Source: Paenibacillus peoriae (GTDB taxonomy: Bacteria; Bacillota; Bacilli; Paenibacillales; Paenibacillaceae). Taken from it: DNA of 64,000 nucleotides. Below the pieces are notes generated by a model. That model did no database searches and was not told the origin of the DNA. It worked only from the letters and a program-made list of their open reading frames with translations. How positions within the stretch are numbered: the stretch's first letter is position 1; each line of letters begins with the position of its first letter. Positions 8,957 through 16,911 of this stretch are shown here, piece after piece. Position numbers and translations under genes: made by a program. The stretch is taken from assembly GCF_022531965.1 (NCBI RefSeq), contig NZ_CP092831.1:2136001-2200000 (forward strand), given 5' to 3'.

Positions 8957-9817
8957 GTGACGATTCAATGGTTTCCTGGTCACATGACCAGAGCGCGCCG
9001 CCAAATTGAAGCAAAATTAAAGCTGATTGATTTGGTTATTGAGCTGATTGATGCTCGATTGCCGCTCTCCAGCCGAAATCCAATGATTGATGATATTTTG
9101 CAAGGCAAGCCGCGAATGATTATATTGAATAAAGCAGATTTGGCGGACCCCGTAGTATCACAGCAATGGATTGCCTACTTTAAGGAGCAGGGGCATGTGG
9201 CCTTACCAGTAGATGCCACAACTGGAACGGGGCTAAAAGAAATCCCGATTCAGGCTAAGCTGTTGCTTAAGGAAAAGATAGATCGGCAGATTCGGAAGGG
9301 AATGAACCCGCGTCCTATGCGTGGGTTGATTGTTGGTATTCCGAATGTCGGTAAATCGACACTGATCAACCGAATGGCGGGACGTAATATTGCAGCTACG
9401 GGTGACCGTCCAGGGGTAACGAAGGCACAGCAGTGGATCAAGATCGGTGAAATTGAATTGCTGGATACACCAGGTATTCTATGGCCTAAATTCGAGGATC
9501 AGAATGTAGGCTATCGTCTGGCTGTTACAGGTGCGATCAAGGAAGAAATTCTGAATGTCGAGGATATTGCTTTTTTTGCGACTAAATATTTGGTCCAGTA
9601 CTATTGGGATGTAATGGCAGAGCGCTTTGAGCTCACCAAACGTCCTGAAGATACAGAAAATCCTGATGAAATTGTCAACGTCATGGAAGCGATCGGACGT
9701 AAACGCGGCTGTATTGTTAGCGGCGGACGTGTGGATCTTGAAAAGGCGTCAAAAATCATTTTGCGTGAGCTGCGTGCAGGGAAGCTGGGACGGTTCAGTC
9801 TGGAAGCTCCTTACTGA
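8957..9817 (+). CDS. rbgA: Ribosome biogenesis GTPase RbgA (YlqF)
   Basis: RbgA is a circularly permuted GTPase needed for a late step of 50S assembly. The motif order is G4 (NKAD, residues 58-61), then G1 (GIPNVGKST, about residue 130), then G3 (DTPG), which shows the permutation. The N-terminus [16 protein letters not shown] is family-typical and carries the His used in GTP hydrolysis. I choose GTG 8957 because it aligns with known N-termini and has GGGGTG at 8945-8950 six bases upstream. In-frame GTG 8948 and ATG 8951 overlap that binding site. The protein is 286 residues. Confidence 0.96.
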   Translation: MTIQWFPGHMTRARRQIEAKLKLIDLVIELIDARLPLSSRNPMIDDILQGKPRMIILNKADLADPVVSQQWIAYFKEQGHVALPVDATTGTGLKEIPIQAKLLLKEKIDRQIRKGMNPRPMRGLIVGIPNVGKSTLINRMAGRNIAATGDRPGVTKAQQWIKIGEIELLDTPGILWPKFEDQNVGYRLAVTGAIKEEILNVEDIAFFATKYLVQYYWDVMAERFELTKRPEDTENPDEIVNVMEAIGRKRGCIVSGGRVDLEKASKIILRELRAGKLGRFSLEAPY

Positions 9818-9864
9818 TTCTACAGGTACACCGATACAGAACATAGCACTTTGTGGCAAGGAAG

Positions 9865-9903
9865 AACCTTCCCCATCTCTCCGGAGAGGAGGAAGGTTTT
9901 TTT
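9865..9903 (+). terminator. Rho-independent terminator after rbgA
   Basis: AACCTTCC (9865-9872) pairs with GGAAGGTT (9891-9898), and an inner CTCTCC/GGAGAG palindrome extends the fold. A run of seven T follows. The ~120 bases from here to rnhB show no convincing promoter. Confidence 0.85.
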
Positions 9904-10026
9904 GGTATTTGAAGGCAGTTTGAAAAGGGTTTTGGACGATGAAGGTCTGTGGTAAGCTGAATTCAATCGCTAGAGCTACGGCATGAATGACGCGTTAAAC
10001 TACATATAGATGGGCAGGTATTGAAT

Positions 10027-10674
10027 ATGGAAGATAAAGAGATTGTAGTGAAGGACATGCTACATTATGAAAAAAAATGCTGGGAGCAGTCTTGTGAGCT
10101 GATTGCAGGAATTGACGAGGTAGGTCGCGGATGTCTGTTTGGTGATGTTGTGGCCGCAGCAGTCATTTTACCAGTGGGTGAGTTACTGGAAGGTGTGGAT
10201 GATTCCAAAAAATTGACGGATAAGAAGAGAGAAGCGTACTACGAGCTGATTATGGAGAAGGCCATTGCTGTAGGAGTTGGCTATGTAGATGCGCAGACGA
10301 TTGATGATATCAATATTAAGCAAGCAGCTCGTTTGGCTATGAAGCAGGCTATTGAGGCTTTACATGTGTCTCCTGATTATTTACTGGTGGATGCAGAAAA
10401 GGTAGATGTGCCTATTCCTCAGCTCTCTATTATTAAAGGAGATGCGAACAGTCAGTCTATTGCGGCGGCCTCTATCATCGCCAAGGTAACCCGTGATCAG
10501 CTGTGCAAAGGTGAATGGGATGCGAAGTATCCGGAATATGGGATCGGTATACATAAAGGTTACGCTACCAAGTTGCATAGGGAACAAATTTTGGCGCTAG
10601 GGCCTACAGAAATGCATAGACGCAGCTTTTTAGGCAATTTGTTGACCGAGCAACCGACGTTGTTTGATCTGTAG
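10027..10674 (+). CDS. rnhB: Ribonuclease HII
   Basis: RNase HII cuts the RNA strand of RNA-DNA hybrids and starts removal of single ribonucleotides from DNA. The active-site DEDD set is present: Asp30 and Glu31 in GIDEVGRG, the aspartate in LLVDAEK, and the aspartate in IAKVTRDQ. DSKKLTDKKRE is also conserved. The usual GPLAGPVV after the first motif is replaced by GCLFGDVV. ATG 10027 is chosen because GGCAGGT lies seven bases upstream; a TTG at 10021 is too close to it. The protein is 215 residues, without the N-terminal extension found in B. subtilis RnhB. Confidence 0.95.
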   Translation: MEDKEIVVKDMLHYEKKCWEQSCELIAGIDEVGRGCLFGDVVAAAVILPVGELLEGVDDSKKLTDKKREAYYELIMEKAIAVGVGYVDAQTIDDINIKQAARLAMKQAIEALHVSPDYLLVDAEKVDVPIPQLSIIKGDANSQSIAAASIIAKVTRDQLCKGEWDAKYPEYGIGIHKGYATKLHREQILALGPTEMHRRSFLGNLLTEQPTLFDL

Positions 10675-10765
10675 ATACTTATTATGAATCAGGACAATAC
10701 CGATATAAAGTATATCTAATATTACAGACCCTTTTGAGTAGGGGGAGAGTGAGAGGAGGGGCGAT

Positions 10766-12886
10766 ATGAACATCGGATCTGTATTCCGGGGATTACTTGG
10801 AGATGTGAAGGCGGGAGAGGCGAAAAAACTTGATATGCAGCCAGGTCAGGTCGTACGAGGAGTTGTGCTAAAGGTGTCTGAGGACGGCGGCGAGGCTGTG
10901 TTGCAAATACAAGGTTCTCAGGTCAGGGCAAAGCTGGAGACCCCTCTTCAACCTGGGCAGACTACAACGTTTCAGGTTCAACCGGCTTCCCCCAGCGGAA
11001 TGACGGTGCTTAAACCTTTGAACGATGTGGCCAATACACCACAGCAAACCGTAGCGCTGACAGATGTATTGGAATCGGTGGGACTGCCGGATACAGCTCA
11101 GAACAGAGAGCTTATACAGGCAATGCAAAAGAATGGTGTGCCGTTGACATCTGAAAATGCGGCTTCTTTGCGAGAAGCTATGGCGAAGCAAAGTGGCAAT
11201 GTACAGTTGGGAACATTTGTGCAGGCGGCGGCAGTTGCTTTTCAGCGGGGACTTCCATTGACGGCAGAAAGCATAAACGGATTGCGTCAAGCGATGTTTG
11301 GACCTCCTTTAAATGATCTGTTGTCTTCGCTGGAGCAAGAACTTGAAACGGTATTAAAACAGCAAGGACAGGGAATATCCACTGACCGTTCAGTAGGGGA
11401 ATCAACAGCTATAAAGAGCGCTGAACGAATGTCTGCTAGTCCAACAGGTACTTCTTCCGTGGTGGTTGTAGATGGCGAGGAAGGCCACGCTCCTATATTG
11501 TCCAAGGATGCTTCTACCGCTGCAAAGCAGGCAGAAACAGGACAACAAGTCACAGGTGGCAAGGAATTGTTAAAAGGGACTCAGGCAGCCAATCTCGCTG
11601 CTACAGTAAGCGAAGCGAGTGTTTTGGCTACAGATTCGGATACTTCGGCGGGATCTACTGCATTTGCATCCAACGGGACTGCTTCAGAAGAACCGCAAGC
11701 AGTTAGCGGGCGAGGAGCGCCAGTGGTATTGGATGCTGGTGCCAATGCGTCTGAATCGGGCGCTGCTGATGCATTAAACGGCTCCCGCGTCAAAGCGGAG
11801 CAACAACAGCAAGCTACTGCGGCAGGTACGCAGCTTAAGGATGCCGATGGTGCTCCAACTCCGGCCACGGCAGAGCCTACGGGGACGAAGTCTGCCTTAA
11901 ACGCAGTCATGGCAGACCGTCCTTCCGCACAGCAAGCCGCTGGCTCTACGCTACCATCCGCGGCGAACAACGTTACTGCGCCAGAGGCGCCGCTCCAGCG
12001 GCTGCGCCTCCTGCTGCAAGAGCTGCGTGCAGCCGTGCCACCCGAACTGAGCACGGCTGCACCAGACCAGTCCACGGGAGAGGTAGCGCAGCCGGCGGCT
12101 GGCGCCTCGCGGACTGCGGATGCCGCTGCTTCACAGCCTGCGGCATCCAGCCCGCAGCTCACCCCCACGGAGGATCCGTGGGTGGGCCGCGTACTGAAGC
12201 TGCTCGGTGCAGAGCATGAGCAGCAAGTGCACCGCGCGACTACACAGGTCGCGCAAGGGGCGACGGCACGTATGGAGTCGCCAGAGGGAATGCCCCAGAC
12301 ACTGCCGGGATTAGCGGCTACGTCAGGCGACACAGTGTCAGCAGACGCAGCCACCGTAAAAGGTGCGCTGCTCCAGCTGATGAGCAGTGACGACCTGCCG
12401 CCCGCTTTGAAAGAGGCGGCTCAGCAGGTTGTACAGCACCTGACAGGTCAGCAGTTGCTGCTCAATACAGACCGAACGGCGCCTTTTGCACAAGTACACA
12501 TGTTTATACCGTTCGTTGGACCGGACGGTCGTGAAACAGCTACGATCCAGATTCAGTCTCGCCGCGGCAAACGGGGAGAACTGGACGCCTCCAACTGTCG
12601 TCTTTGGTTTGATTTGGACATGAAGGGGCTTGGACCGACCCTGGTAGATGTCCAGGTTGTAGATCGGATTGTAAGTGTCAAGCTCCATAATGATCATGAA
12701 TGGGCGGCTTCGTTGTTAACCAGTGGGCGTGAGTCCATTCACACAGCGTTGGAGTCACTAGGATACCAACTTCTATCGCTTCGTACCGAGCCCATGCCCA
12801 TAAGGACTGAACAGAACAGCCTCGTCTCTTCTGAAGTACAAAGCTATGTACCTCAGCCGTATAAAGGAGTCGATCTTAAAATATGA
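10766..12886 (+). CDS. FliK-like hook-length-control domain protein (YlqG position)
   Basis: This 706-residue protein sits where B. subtilis has ylqG. Residues 1-165 look folded. Residues about 165-500 are low-complexity, rich in Ala, Gln, Thr, Ser and Pro. The last ~180 residues (MFIPFVGPDGRETATIQIQ, then LWFDLDMKGLGPTLVDVQV) resemble the C-terminal substrate-specificity domain of FliK. GC content rises strongly around 11930-12350, in line with Ala/Pro codons rather than transfer. It overlaps the next gene, which is FlhB-C-like, by four bases (ATGA). FliK and FlhB interact during flagellar export, so this coupled pair may echo that partnership. The function is unknown. Confidence 0.75.
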   Translation: MNIGSVFRGLLGDVKAGEAKKLDMQPGQVVRGVVLKVSEDGGEAVLQIQGSQVRAKLETPLQPGQTTTFQVQPASPSGMTVLKPLNDVANTPQQTVALTDVLESVGLPDTAQNRELIQAMQKNGVPLTSENAASLREAMAKQSGNVQLGTFVQAAAVAFQRGLPLTAESINGLRQAMFGPPLNDLLSSLEQELETVLKQQGQGISTDRSVGESTAIKSAERMSASPTGTSSVVVVDGEEGHAPILSKDASTAAKQAETGQQVTGGKELLKGTQAANLAATVSEASVLATDSDTSAGSTAFASNGTASEEPQAVSGRGAPVVLDAGANASESGAADALNGSRVKAEQQQQATAAGTQLKDADGAPTPATAEPTGTKSALNAVMADRPSAQQAAGSTLPSAANNVTAPEAPLQRLRLLLQELRAAVPPELSTAAPDQSTGEVAQPAAGASRTADAAASQPAASSPQLTPTEDPWVGRVLKLLGAEHEQQVHRATTQVAQGATARMESPEGMPQTLPGLAATSGDTVSADAATVKGALLQLMSSDDLPPALKEAAQQVVQHLTGQQLLLNTDRTAPFAQVHMFIPFVGPDGRETATIQIQSRRGKRGELDASNCRLWFDLDMKGLGPTLVDVQVVDRIVSVKLHNDHEWAASLLTSGRESIHTALESLGYQLLSLRTEPMPIRTEQNSLVSSEVQSYVPQPYKGVDLKI

Positions 12887-13182
12887 AAGAGCCGTTGGAG
12901 CCTCCTTCTCCTTCCATAAAGAAGGCGGTCGCCCTTAAATATACGCCTGGTGAGAGCGAAGCACCGATTGTCGTTGCCAAAGGGAGCGGCCGTATTGCGG
13001 ATAGCATTTTAGAAAAAGCTAAAGAACATGGTGTTCCGGTACAGGAGGACGCTGCGCTGGTTGAAGTACTATCCAAACTTGATTTGGACGAACAAATCCC
13101 TGCTGAGCTCTATCAGTTGGTGGCAGAGGTGCTTACCTATATTTATCAAATGGATCGACTTGCATCAAGGGATGACTGGTGA
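12883..13182 (+). CDS. ylqH: FlhB C-terminal-like protein (YlqH/FlhX type)
   Basis: This 99-residue protein corresponds to the cytoplasmic C-terminal domain of the export-switch protein FlhB without the membrane part. It shares AVALKYTPGESEAPIVVAKG, ADSILEKAKEHGVPVQEDAALVEVL and IPAELYQLVAEVLTYIY with the FlhB family. The NPTH autocleavage motif of FlhB is absent. It overlaps the FliK-like gene by four bases and the next gene by one. A full-length FlhB is encoded at 44184, so this is a paralogous fragment. Such proteins can partly replace the FlhB C-terminus in some bacteria; here that is inference. Confidence 0.88.
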   Translation: MKEPLEPPSPSIKKAVALKYTPGESEAPIVVAKGSGRIADSILEKAKEHGVPVQEDAALVEVLSKLDLDEQIPAELYQLVAEVLTYIYQMDRLASRDDW

Positions 13183-13565
13183 TGAGGAATGAGATGAAGG
13201 CTGGAGGCAAGGATCAACGGAAAGCCAAAGGAGCGATGGGCGAAGAGGCAGCGGCTTTGTTTTTAGAAAACTTGAGTTACCGTATCATAGAGCGTAATTG
13301 GCGATGCCGCAGTGGTGAAATAGATCTGATTGCCAAGCAGGAGCATACATTCGTGTTTATTGAGGTACGTAGTCGTAGTAGCTCCAAATATGGAACGCCA
13401 GCAGAATCAGTTACTACGCGTAAAATAGCCCAAGTTCGCCAAACAGCTGCTGTATATTTGCATATGAATGGGATTGGAGATGCTCCGATCCGCTTCGACA
13501 TGATTTCTGTACAATTAACTGACGAAAAGGCAGTTGTTACGGACCATTTAATAGGTGCATTTTAA
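13182..13565 (+). CDS. YraN-family (UPF0102) endonuclease-like protein
   Basis: The 127-residue protein matches the UPF0102/YraN family, which has a restriction-endonuclease-like fold and an uncharacterised role. It shows KGAMGEEAAALFLE, the motif NWRCRSGEIDLIAKQ with the catalytic-type Glu and Asp, and FVFIEVRSRSS, followed by PAESVTTRKIAQVRQTA. The ATG overlaps the upstream stop by one base (TGATG). It is usually near rnhB and comM in Gram-positive genomes, as here. Confidence 0.88.
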   Translation: MRNEMKAGGKDQRKAKGAMGEEAAALFLENLSYRIIERNWRCRSGEIDLIAKQEHTFVFIEVRSRSSSKYGTPAESVTTRKIAQVRQTAAVYLHMNGIGDAPIRFDMISVQLTDEKAVVTDHLIGAF

Positions 13566-13620
13566 AAGAGTAAGAGCTTTCGCGAAGGTAAGAGTGCGGG
13601 ACTGAATTCAAATGTGCAGG

Positions 13621-13668
13621 TTGACATGAAGGAAAGCTACAGGTATATTTTATTGAGAATAGTTATCA
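13621..13668 (+). promoter_or_regulatory. Sigma-A promoter with overlapping Fur-type operator
   Basis: TTGACA (13621-13626) and TATATT (13644-13649) are 17 bases apart. The 15-base palindrome TGAGAATAGTTATCA at 13654-13668 matches the Fur 7-1-7 consensus (TGATAATnATTATCA) at 12 of the 14 non-central positions and covers the predicted start near 13656. Iron repression of the downstream nitroreductase is inferred from this. Confidence 0.7.
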
Positions 13669-13721
13669 TTTTCATCTTAAAATGAATAATCGAGAAGTTG
13701 TACCTGTGAAGGAGGATTTAC

Positions 13722-14273
13722 GTGACAAAGCATACCTTTAGTGAACATGTCATAGATGTAATTCAGGAACGTCGAACGATTAAACGATTTAAATCCGACT
13801 CCATTCCGGTAGAAACGATCAAAGAACTGTTGGACGTCGCTGTGTGGGCTCCTAATCATAAAATGCGTGAGCCGTGGCGTTTTTTGTTGTTTGCTGGTGA
13901 AGGACGGAAAAGGCTTGCAAAAGCCATTGCAGCCGATATTGGTAAAGATAACAAGTTTGAAAGTGGAATTCTGCACAACCCGATTCAGCTTTTAGTGGTG
14001 ATGGAAGAAGATCCGCGTCAAGCGGTTTGGGATGAGGATTTTGCAGCGGTCAGTGCGCTTGTACAAAACTTTATGCTTGCCGCATGGAGCAAAGAAATTG
14101 GAACGTTTTGGGTGACAAAGCCATTTTTGTATTCGCCTAAGTTCCGTGAGCACTTGGGAATTCAACCGGGTGAGAAGGTAATAGGAATGATATATGCAGG
14201 CTATCCTGACGTTATCCCAGAATCAAGGCCACGTACTCCGGCAGCCGATAAGCTGACCTTGTTTGACAAATAA
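13722..14273 (+). CDS. Nitroreductase-family flavoprotein
   Basis: This 183-residue protein belongs to the FMN-dependent nitroreductase superfamily (YdjA/short type). Visible features are the N-terminal FMN-phosphate contact region ERRTIKRFKSD, the AVWAPNHKMREPWRFLLF segment, and the C-terminal GMIYAGYPD. Members reduce nitro groups, quinones or other electron acceptors with NAD(P)H; the natural substrate is unknown. It starts at GTG 13722 behind AAGGAGGAT and has its own promoter with a Fur-type operator, suggesting a role when iron is short. It is probably monocistronic. Confidence 0.88.
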   Translation: MTKHTFSEHVIDVIQERRTIKRFKSDSIPVETIKELLDVAVWAPNHKMREPWRFLLFAGEGRKRLAKAIAADIGKDNKFESGILHNPIQLLVVMEEDPRQAVWDEDFAAVSALVQNFMLAAWSKEIGTFWVTKPFLYSPKFREHLGIQPGEKVIGMIYAGYPDVIPESRPRTPAADKLTLFDK

Positions 14274-14363
14274 TCTTTCATTAGATAAACTTAGTCAAGA
14301 ATTTTGAAAGCATGTTCAGAGCTAAAATTACGAACATTATATTTGCAATAAATGAAAATTTGG

Positions 14364-14434
14364 AAGCACCTTTTTTCATATAGGCAATGATTCCCGAGAG
14401 GGACATTTCAATATGAGGAGAGGTGCTTTTTTGA
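14364..14434 (+). promoter_or_regulatory. Long hairpin covering the comM ribosome binding site
   Basis: Bases 14364-14381 (AAGCACCTTTTTTCATAT) pair with 14411-14428 (ATATGAGGAGAGGTGCTT) over 18 bp, counting three G-U pairs. The loop holds a second helix: AATG/CATT and TCCC-GAGA-GGGA, closed by a GNRA-type tetraloop. Six T follow the right arm, so it can act as a terminator. The right arm contains the AGGAGAGGTG ribosome binding site of comM, whose ATG is at 14436, so the fold also hides translation initiation. It may be both terminator of the nitroreductase gene and attenuator of comM. Confidence 0.75.
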
Positions 14435-14435
14435 T

Positions 14436-16055
14436 ATGTATGGAAAATTACATGGAGCTTGTCTATATGGGATAGATGGCGTTCTGATCGAAGTTGAGAC
14501 TGATTTGTCCAATGGCTTGCCTCAGACCGCAATTATCGGATTGCCGGATTCAGCGATTCGAGAGGCAGTAGAGCGTGTGAGAGCAGCAATCAAAAACTGC
14601 GGTTTCAAATATCCGTCCCAGCGTGTCACGATTAACTTAGCTCCTGCAGATTTGCGTAAGGAAGGCTCATCTTTTGATCTTGCTATCGCTTTAGGCTTGC
14701 TGACAACCAGCGGACAGGTTGTTTTACCAGTAGGGGAACGAACGCTGTTTATTGGCGAGCTGGCACTGGATGGCAGCATTCGTCCTGTAAATGGGGTGTT
14801 GTCTATGGTTGATCTGGCCAAGCGAGAAGGATTCGATTCCGTGCTGCTTCCTCAAGAAAACGCAAGCGAGGCTCGTCTAATTGCGGATATACGTATTTAC
14901 GCTATACGCCATCTGGTGGATCTTATCCCGGTTAATGAGCATGCACAAGGCACCCCGGACGGCCAAGTGACCAATCAAAATTGTACTGCCAGTAAACAAG
15001 TTATAATCCATTCCTATGACCATTTATCCCAAGCAGAGCATATAGCGTTGTGCGAGCAAGAGGAACTAGCCAGTAATATGGAGGATTACAGCGATGTGCT
15101 GGGTCAGCTACACGCCAAACGTGCGTTAGTTATTGCTGCAGCAGGAATGCATAATATTTTGCTTATGGGGCCGCCGGGTGCTGGAAAAACGATGCTCATC
15201 CGCAGATTGTCCTCTATCCTGCCGCCTTTGACTGAAAAGGAGTCGCTAGAAGTGACCAAGGTATACAGCGCAGCAGGAAAATGGAAGGAGTCATCGCCCC
15301 ATCTCATGCATGTTCGTCCCTTCCGTTCGCCTCATCATACGATCTCTGCTGCTGGATTGGTAGGCGGAGGAGGCATACCCAAACCAGGAGAAATCAGTCT
15401 TGCACACCGAGGGATTTTATTTCTGGATGAACTGCCTGAGTTTAGCCGTCATGTGCTAGAAGTGCTGCGGCAGCCTCTGGAAGACCACCATGTTACAATC
15501 AGTCGTTCACGTGCAGTGTTTAAGTATCCGGCGCATTTTTTACTTGCAGCTTCTTTGAATCCGTGTCACTGTGGCTTTTTCGGCAATAACACGGAACATC
15601 AACGCTGTACCTGTTCACCTGCAGCAGTCGCTCGATACCGCTCACGTATTTCCGGTCCATTGCTGGATCGAATTGATCTTCAGCTTGAGGTATCACAACC
15701 GAAGGATTGGCGGGAGGAAAAAGAATCACTGTCGTCTGCTGATATGAGAAAGCAGGTGTTGGCTGCTCGAGCAATACAAATCCGCAGATACAGCAAGCTT
15801 CCTTTTTCATGGAATAGTGAGCTGTCCGGTCAGCTGCTGCGTAAATATGCGGTATTAGAACAAAATGCAGCGGAGTTGCTTGACCAGACGATGGATGCAC
15901 TTGGTTTAAGCATGCGTGCGTATGATCGAATTCTCAAGCTGTCCCGCACCATTGCAGACTTACATGAGTCAGAGAAAATTACGACTTCACATGTGGCTGA
16001 AGCTATTCAATACCGCCAGATGGATAGAGCAAATTCCAATTTTCCCGAAATGTAA
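14436..16055 (+). CDS. comM: ComM / YifB-family AAA+ helicase (magnesium-chelatase-like)
   Basis: ComM is a hexameric helicase that promotes branch migration during integration of transforming DNA in Gram-negative species. The 539-residue protein has the N-terminal Lon-protease-like fold, the central AAA+ module with GPPGAGKTMLIRRL and Walker B ILFLDELPEF, and the C-terminal Mg-chelatase domain. Cysteines in NPCHCGFFG and HQRCTCSP could bind zinc, as in the family. About 30 extra residues lie between the N-terminal domain and AAA+ (around residues 165-210). dprA, another transformation gene, is 4 kb downstream. Its ribosome binding site is inside a hairpin. Confidence 0.93.
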   Translation: MYGKLHGACLYGIDGVLIEVETDLSNGLPQTAIIGLPDSAIREAVERVRAAIKNCGFKYPSQRVTINLAPADLRKEGSSFDLAIALGLLTTSGQVVLPVGERTLFIGELALDGSIRPVNGVLSMVDLAKREGFDSVLLPQENASEARLIADIRIYAIRHLVDLIPVNEHAQGTPDGQVTNQNCTASKQVIIHSYDHLSQAEHIALCEQEELASNMEDYSDVLGQLHAKRALVIAAAGMHNILLMGPPGAGKTMLIRRLSSILPPLTEKESLEVTKVYSAAGKWKESSPHLMHVRPFRSPHHTISAAGLVGGGGIPKPGEISLAHRGILFLDELPEFSRHVLEVLRQPLEDHHVTISRSRAVFKYPAHFLLAASLNPCHCGFFGNNTEHQRCTCSPAAVARYRSRISGPLLDRIDLQLEVSQPKDWREEKESLSSADMRKQVLAARAIQIRRYSKLPFSWNSELSGQLLRKYAVLEQNAAELLDQTMDALGLSMRAYDRILKLSRTIADLHESEKITTSHVAEAIQYRQMDRANSNFPEM

Positions 16056-16147
16056 AAAGGCGATAAAATTAGCAGATACAGCACGATCATTTTTATGAAA
16101 AAGTTTTTCCAAAGGATATGTATACGAGAGAAAACGGAAATAAGGAC

Positions 16148-16182
16148 AAAAAAAAGCTCCAGGCAAAAAGACCTAGAGAAGC
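16148..16182 (-). terminator. Candidate minus-strand terminator between comM and ohrA
   Basis: Read on the minus strand, GCT-CTAGG pairs with CCTGGAGC across a 3-base bulge and is followed by eight T. It lies about 90 bases beyond the ohrA terminator and would stop any read-through from running antisense into comM. On the + strand it lacks a T run. Confidence 0.5.
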
Positions 16183-16270
16183 AAAAAAGATTATGACAAT
16201 AGTGATTATACTATGAGTATATCAATTTCGTATATACGATTATGCATCATATCCCATGTTACTTGATGGA

Positions 16271-16314
16271 AAAACAACAAGCCCCTCGACCAATACGGTT
16301 CAGGGGCTTGTTGT
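16271..16314 (-). terminator. Rho-independent terminator of ohrA
   Basis: ACAACAAGCCCCT (16274-16286) and AGGGGCTTGTTGT (16302-16314) form a perfect 13-bp stem. On the minus strand it is followed by further T residues (16271-16273), placing the terminator just beyond the ohrA stop. Confidence 0.9.
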
Positions 16315-16335
16315 GAAATTCATTCTAACTCTATG

Positions 16336-16764
16336 TTACAAAACGTTCAGCTTCACTTCAATATTACCGCGGGTAGCGCGGGAGTATGGACATTGTTCAT
16401 GTGCGCCTTCCACCAGTTTTACCGCAGTTTCATGATCAACGCCTTTGACCAGAACGTCGAGGTTTACTCCGATTCCGAAGCCGCCGTCTTCGACTTTGCC
16501 AAAATGGACCGTAGCTGTGACTTCGGTACCTTCATGTTTAACACGTTGCATGCGAGCAACCATATTTAAGGCACTGTCAAAGCAAGCGGAATAGCCTGCT
16601 GCGAACAATTGTTCTGGGTTCGTACCTGCACCACCTGCACCGCCCATTTCTTTTGGAGTATCAATATCTAAACGAAGTTCGGGGGAAGAAGACTCGATAT
16701 AACCGTTACGTCCACCAACCGCTTTTACTGTTGTTTCATACATTTTTTGTTGAATGGTCATCAT
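16336..16764 (-). CDS. ohrA: Organic hydroperoxide resistance protein (Ohr/OsmC family)
   Basis: Ohr is a thiol peroxidase that reduces organic hydroperoxides. The 142-residue protein has both catalytic cysteines, Cys61 in GYSACFDSALN and Cys125 in HEQCPYSRATRGN, together with the Ohr-type glycine-rich GGAGGAGTNPEQLFAAG. It is the only clear minus-strand gene in the window and is divergent from its probable regulator ohrR. A promoter with an OhrR-type operator lies 20-50 bases upstream of its start, and a 13-bp terminator follows. Two adjacent ATG codons begin the frame; I use the first. Confidence 0.96.
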   Translation of the reverse strand: MMTIQQKMYETTVKAVGGRNGYIESSSPELRLDIDTPKEMGGAGGAGTNPEQLFAAGYSACFDSALNMVARMQRVKHEGTEVTATVHFGKVEDGGFGIGVNLDVLVKGVDHETAVKLVEGAHEQCPYSRATRGNIEVKLNVL

Positions 16765-16784
16765 AATCTAATCACGGCCTCTCG

Positions 16785-16818
16785 CTCAATTTATATTTTA
16801 CACAATTTAATTTATCAA
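16785..16818 (-). promoter_or_regulatory. ohrA promoter with overlapping OhrR-type operator
   Basis: On the minus strand TTGATA (16818-16813) and TATAAA (16795-16790) are 17 bases apart. The spacer and -10 contain AATTAAATTGTGTAAAAT, which closely follows the Bacillus OhrR site built from AATTAAATTGT repeats, with one extra base between halves. Repressor binding here would block RNA polymerase. Confidence 0.65.
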
Positions 16819-16842
16819 AATAATTATTGTTTGTAAAGTATT

Positions 16843-16874
16843 TTGTGCAATTAGCATGTATTTTATTATATAAT
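16843..16874 (+). promoter_or_regulatory. Candidate promoter of ohrR
   Basis: TTGTGC at 16843-16848 precedes TTATAT (16866-16871) by 17 bases; the overlapping TATAAT at 16869-16874 is a better -10 but at 20 bases. The start codon is about 40 bases downstream. Spacing is uncertain. Confidence 0.4.
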
Positions 16875-16911
16875 GTGCTAAAATAATGACGAAAGTAGGT
16901 GATCAGACAGC

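Noticed and set aside
11930..12350. GC-rich island as a sign of horizontal transfer
   Set aside because: The rise is confined to the Ala/Pro/Gln-rich linker of one protein and is explained by amino-acid composition; flanking codons are normal.
11581..12354. Open minus-strand frame of 257 codons
   Set aside because: It lies opposite the Ala/Pro-rich part of the FliK-like gene; GC-rich codon bias of the sense gene removes stops. Its product is Ser/Ala/Cys-rich with no domain or ribosome binding site.
16205..16239. Minus-strand small RNA promoter in the comM-ohrA gap
   Set aside because: A TATAAT is present on the minus strand but the only TTGATA is 9 bases away, too close for a sigma-A promoter.
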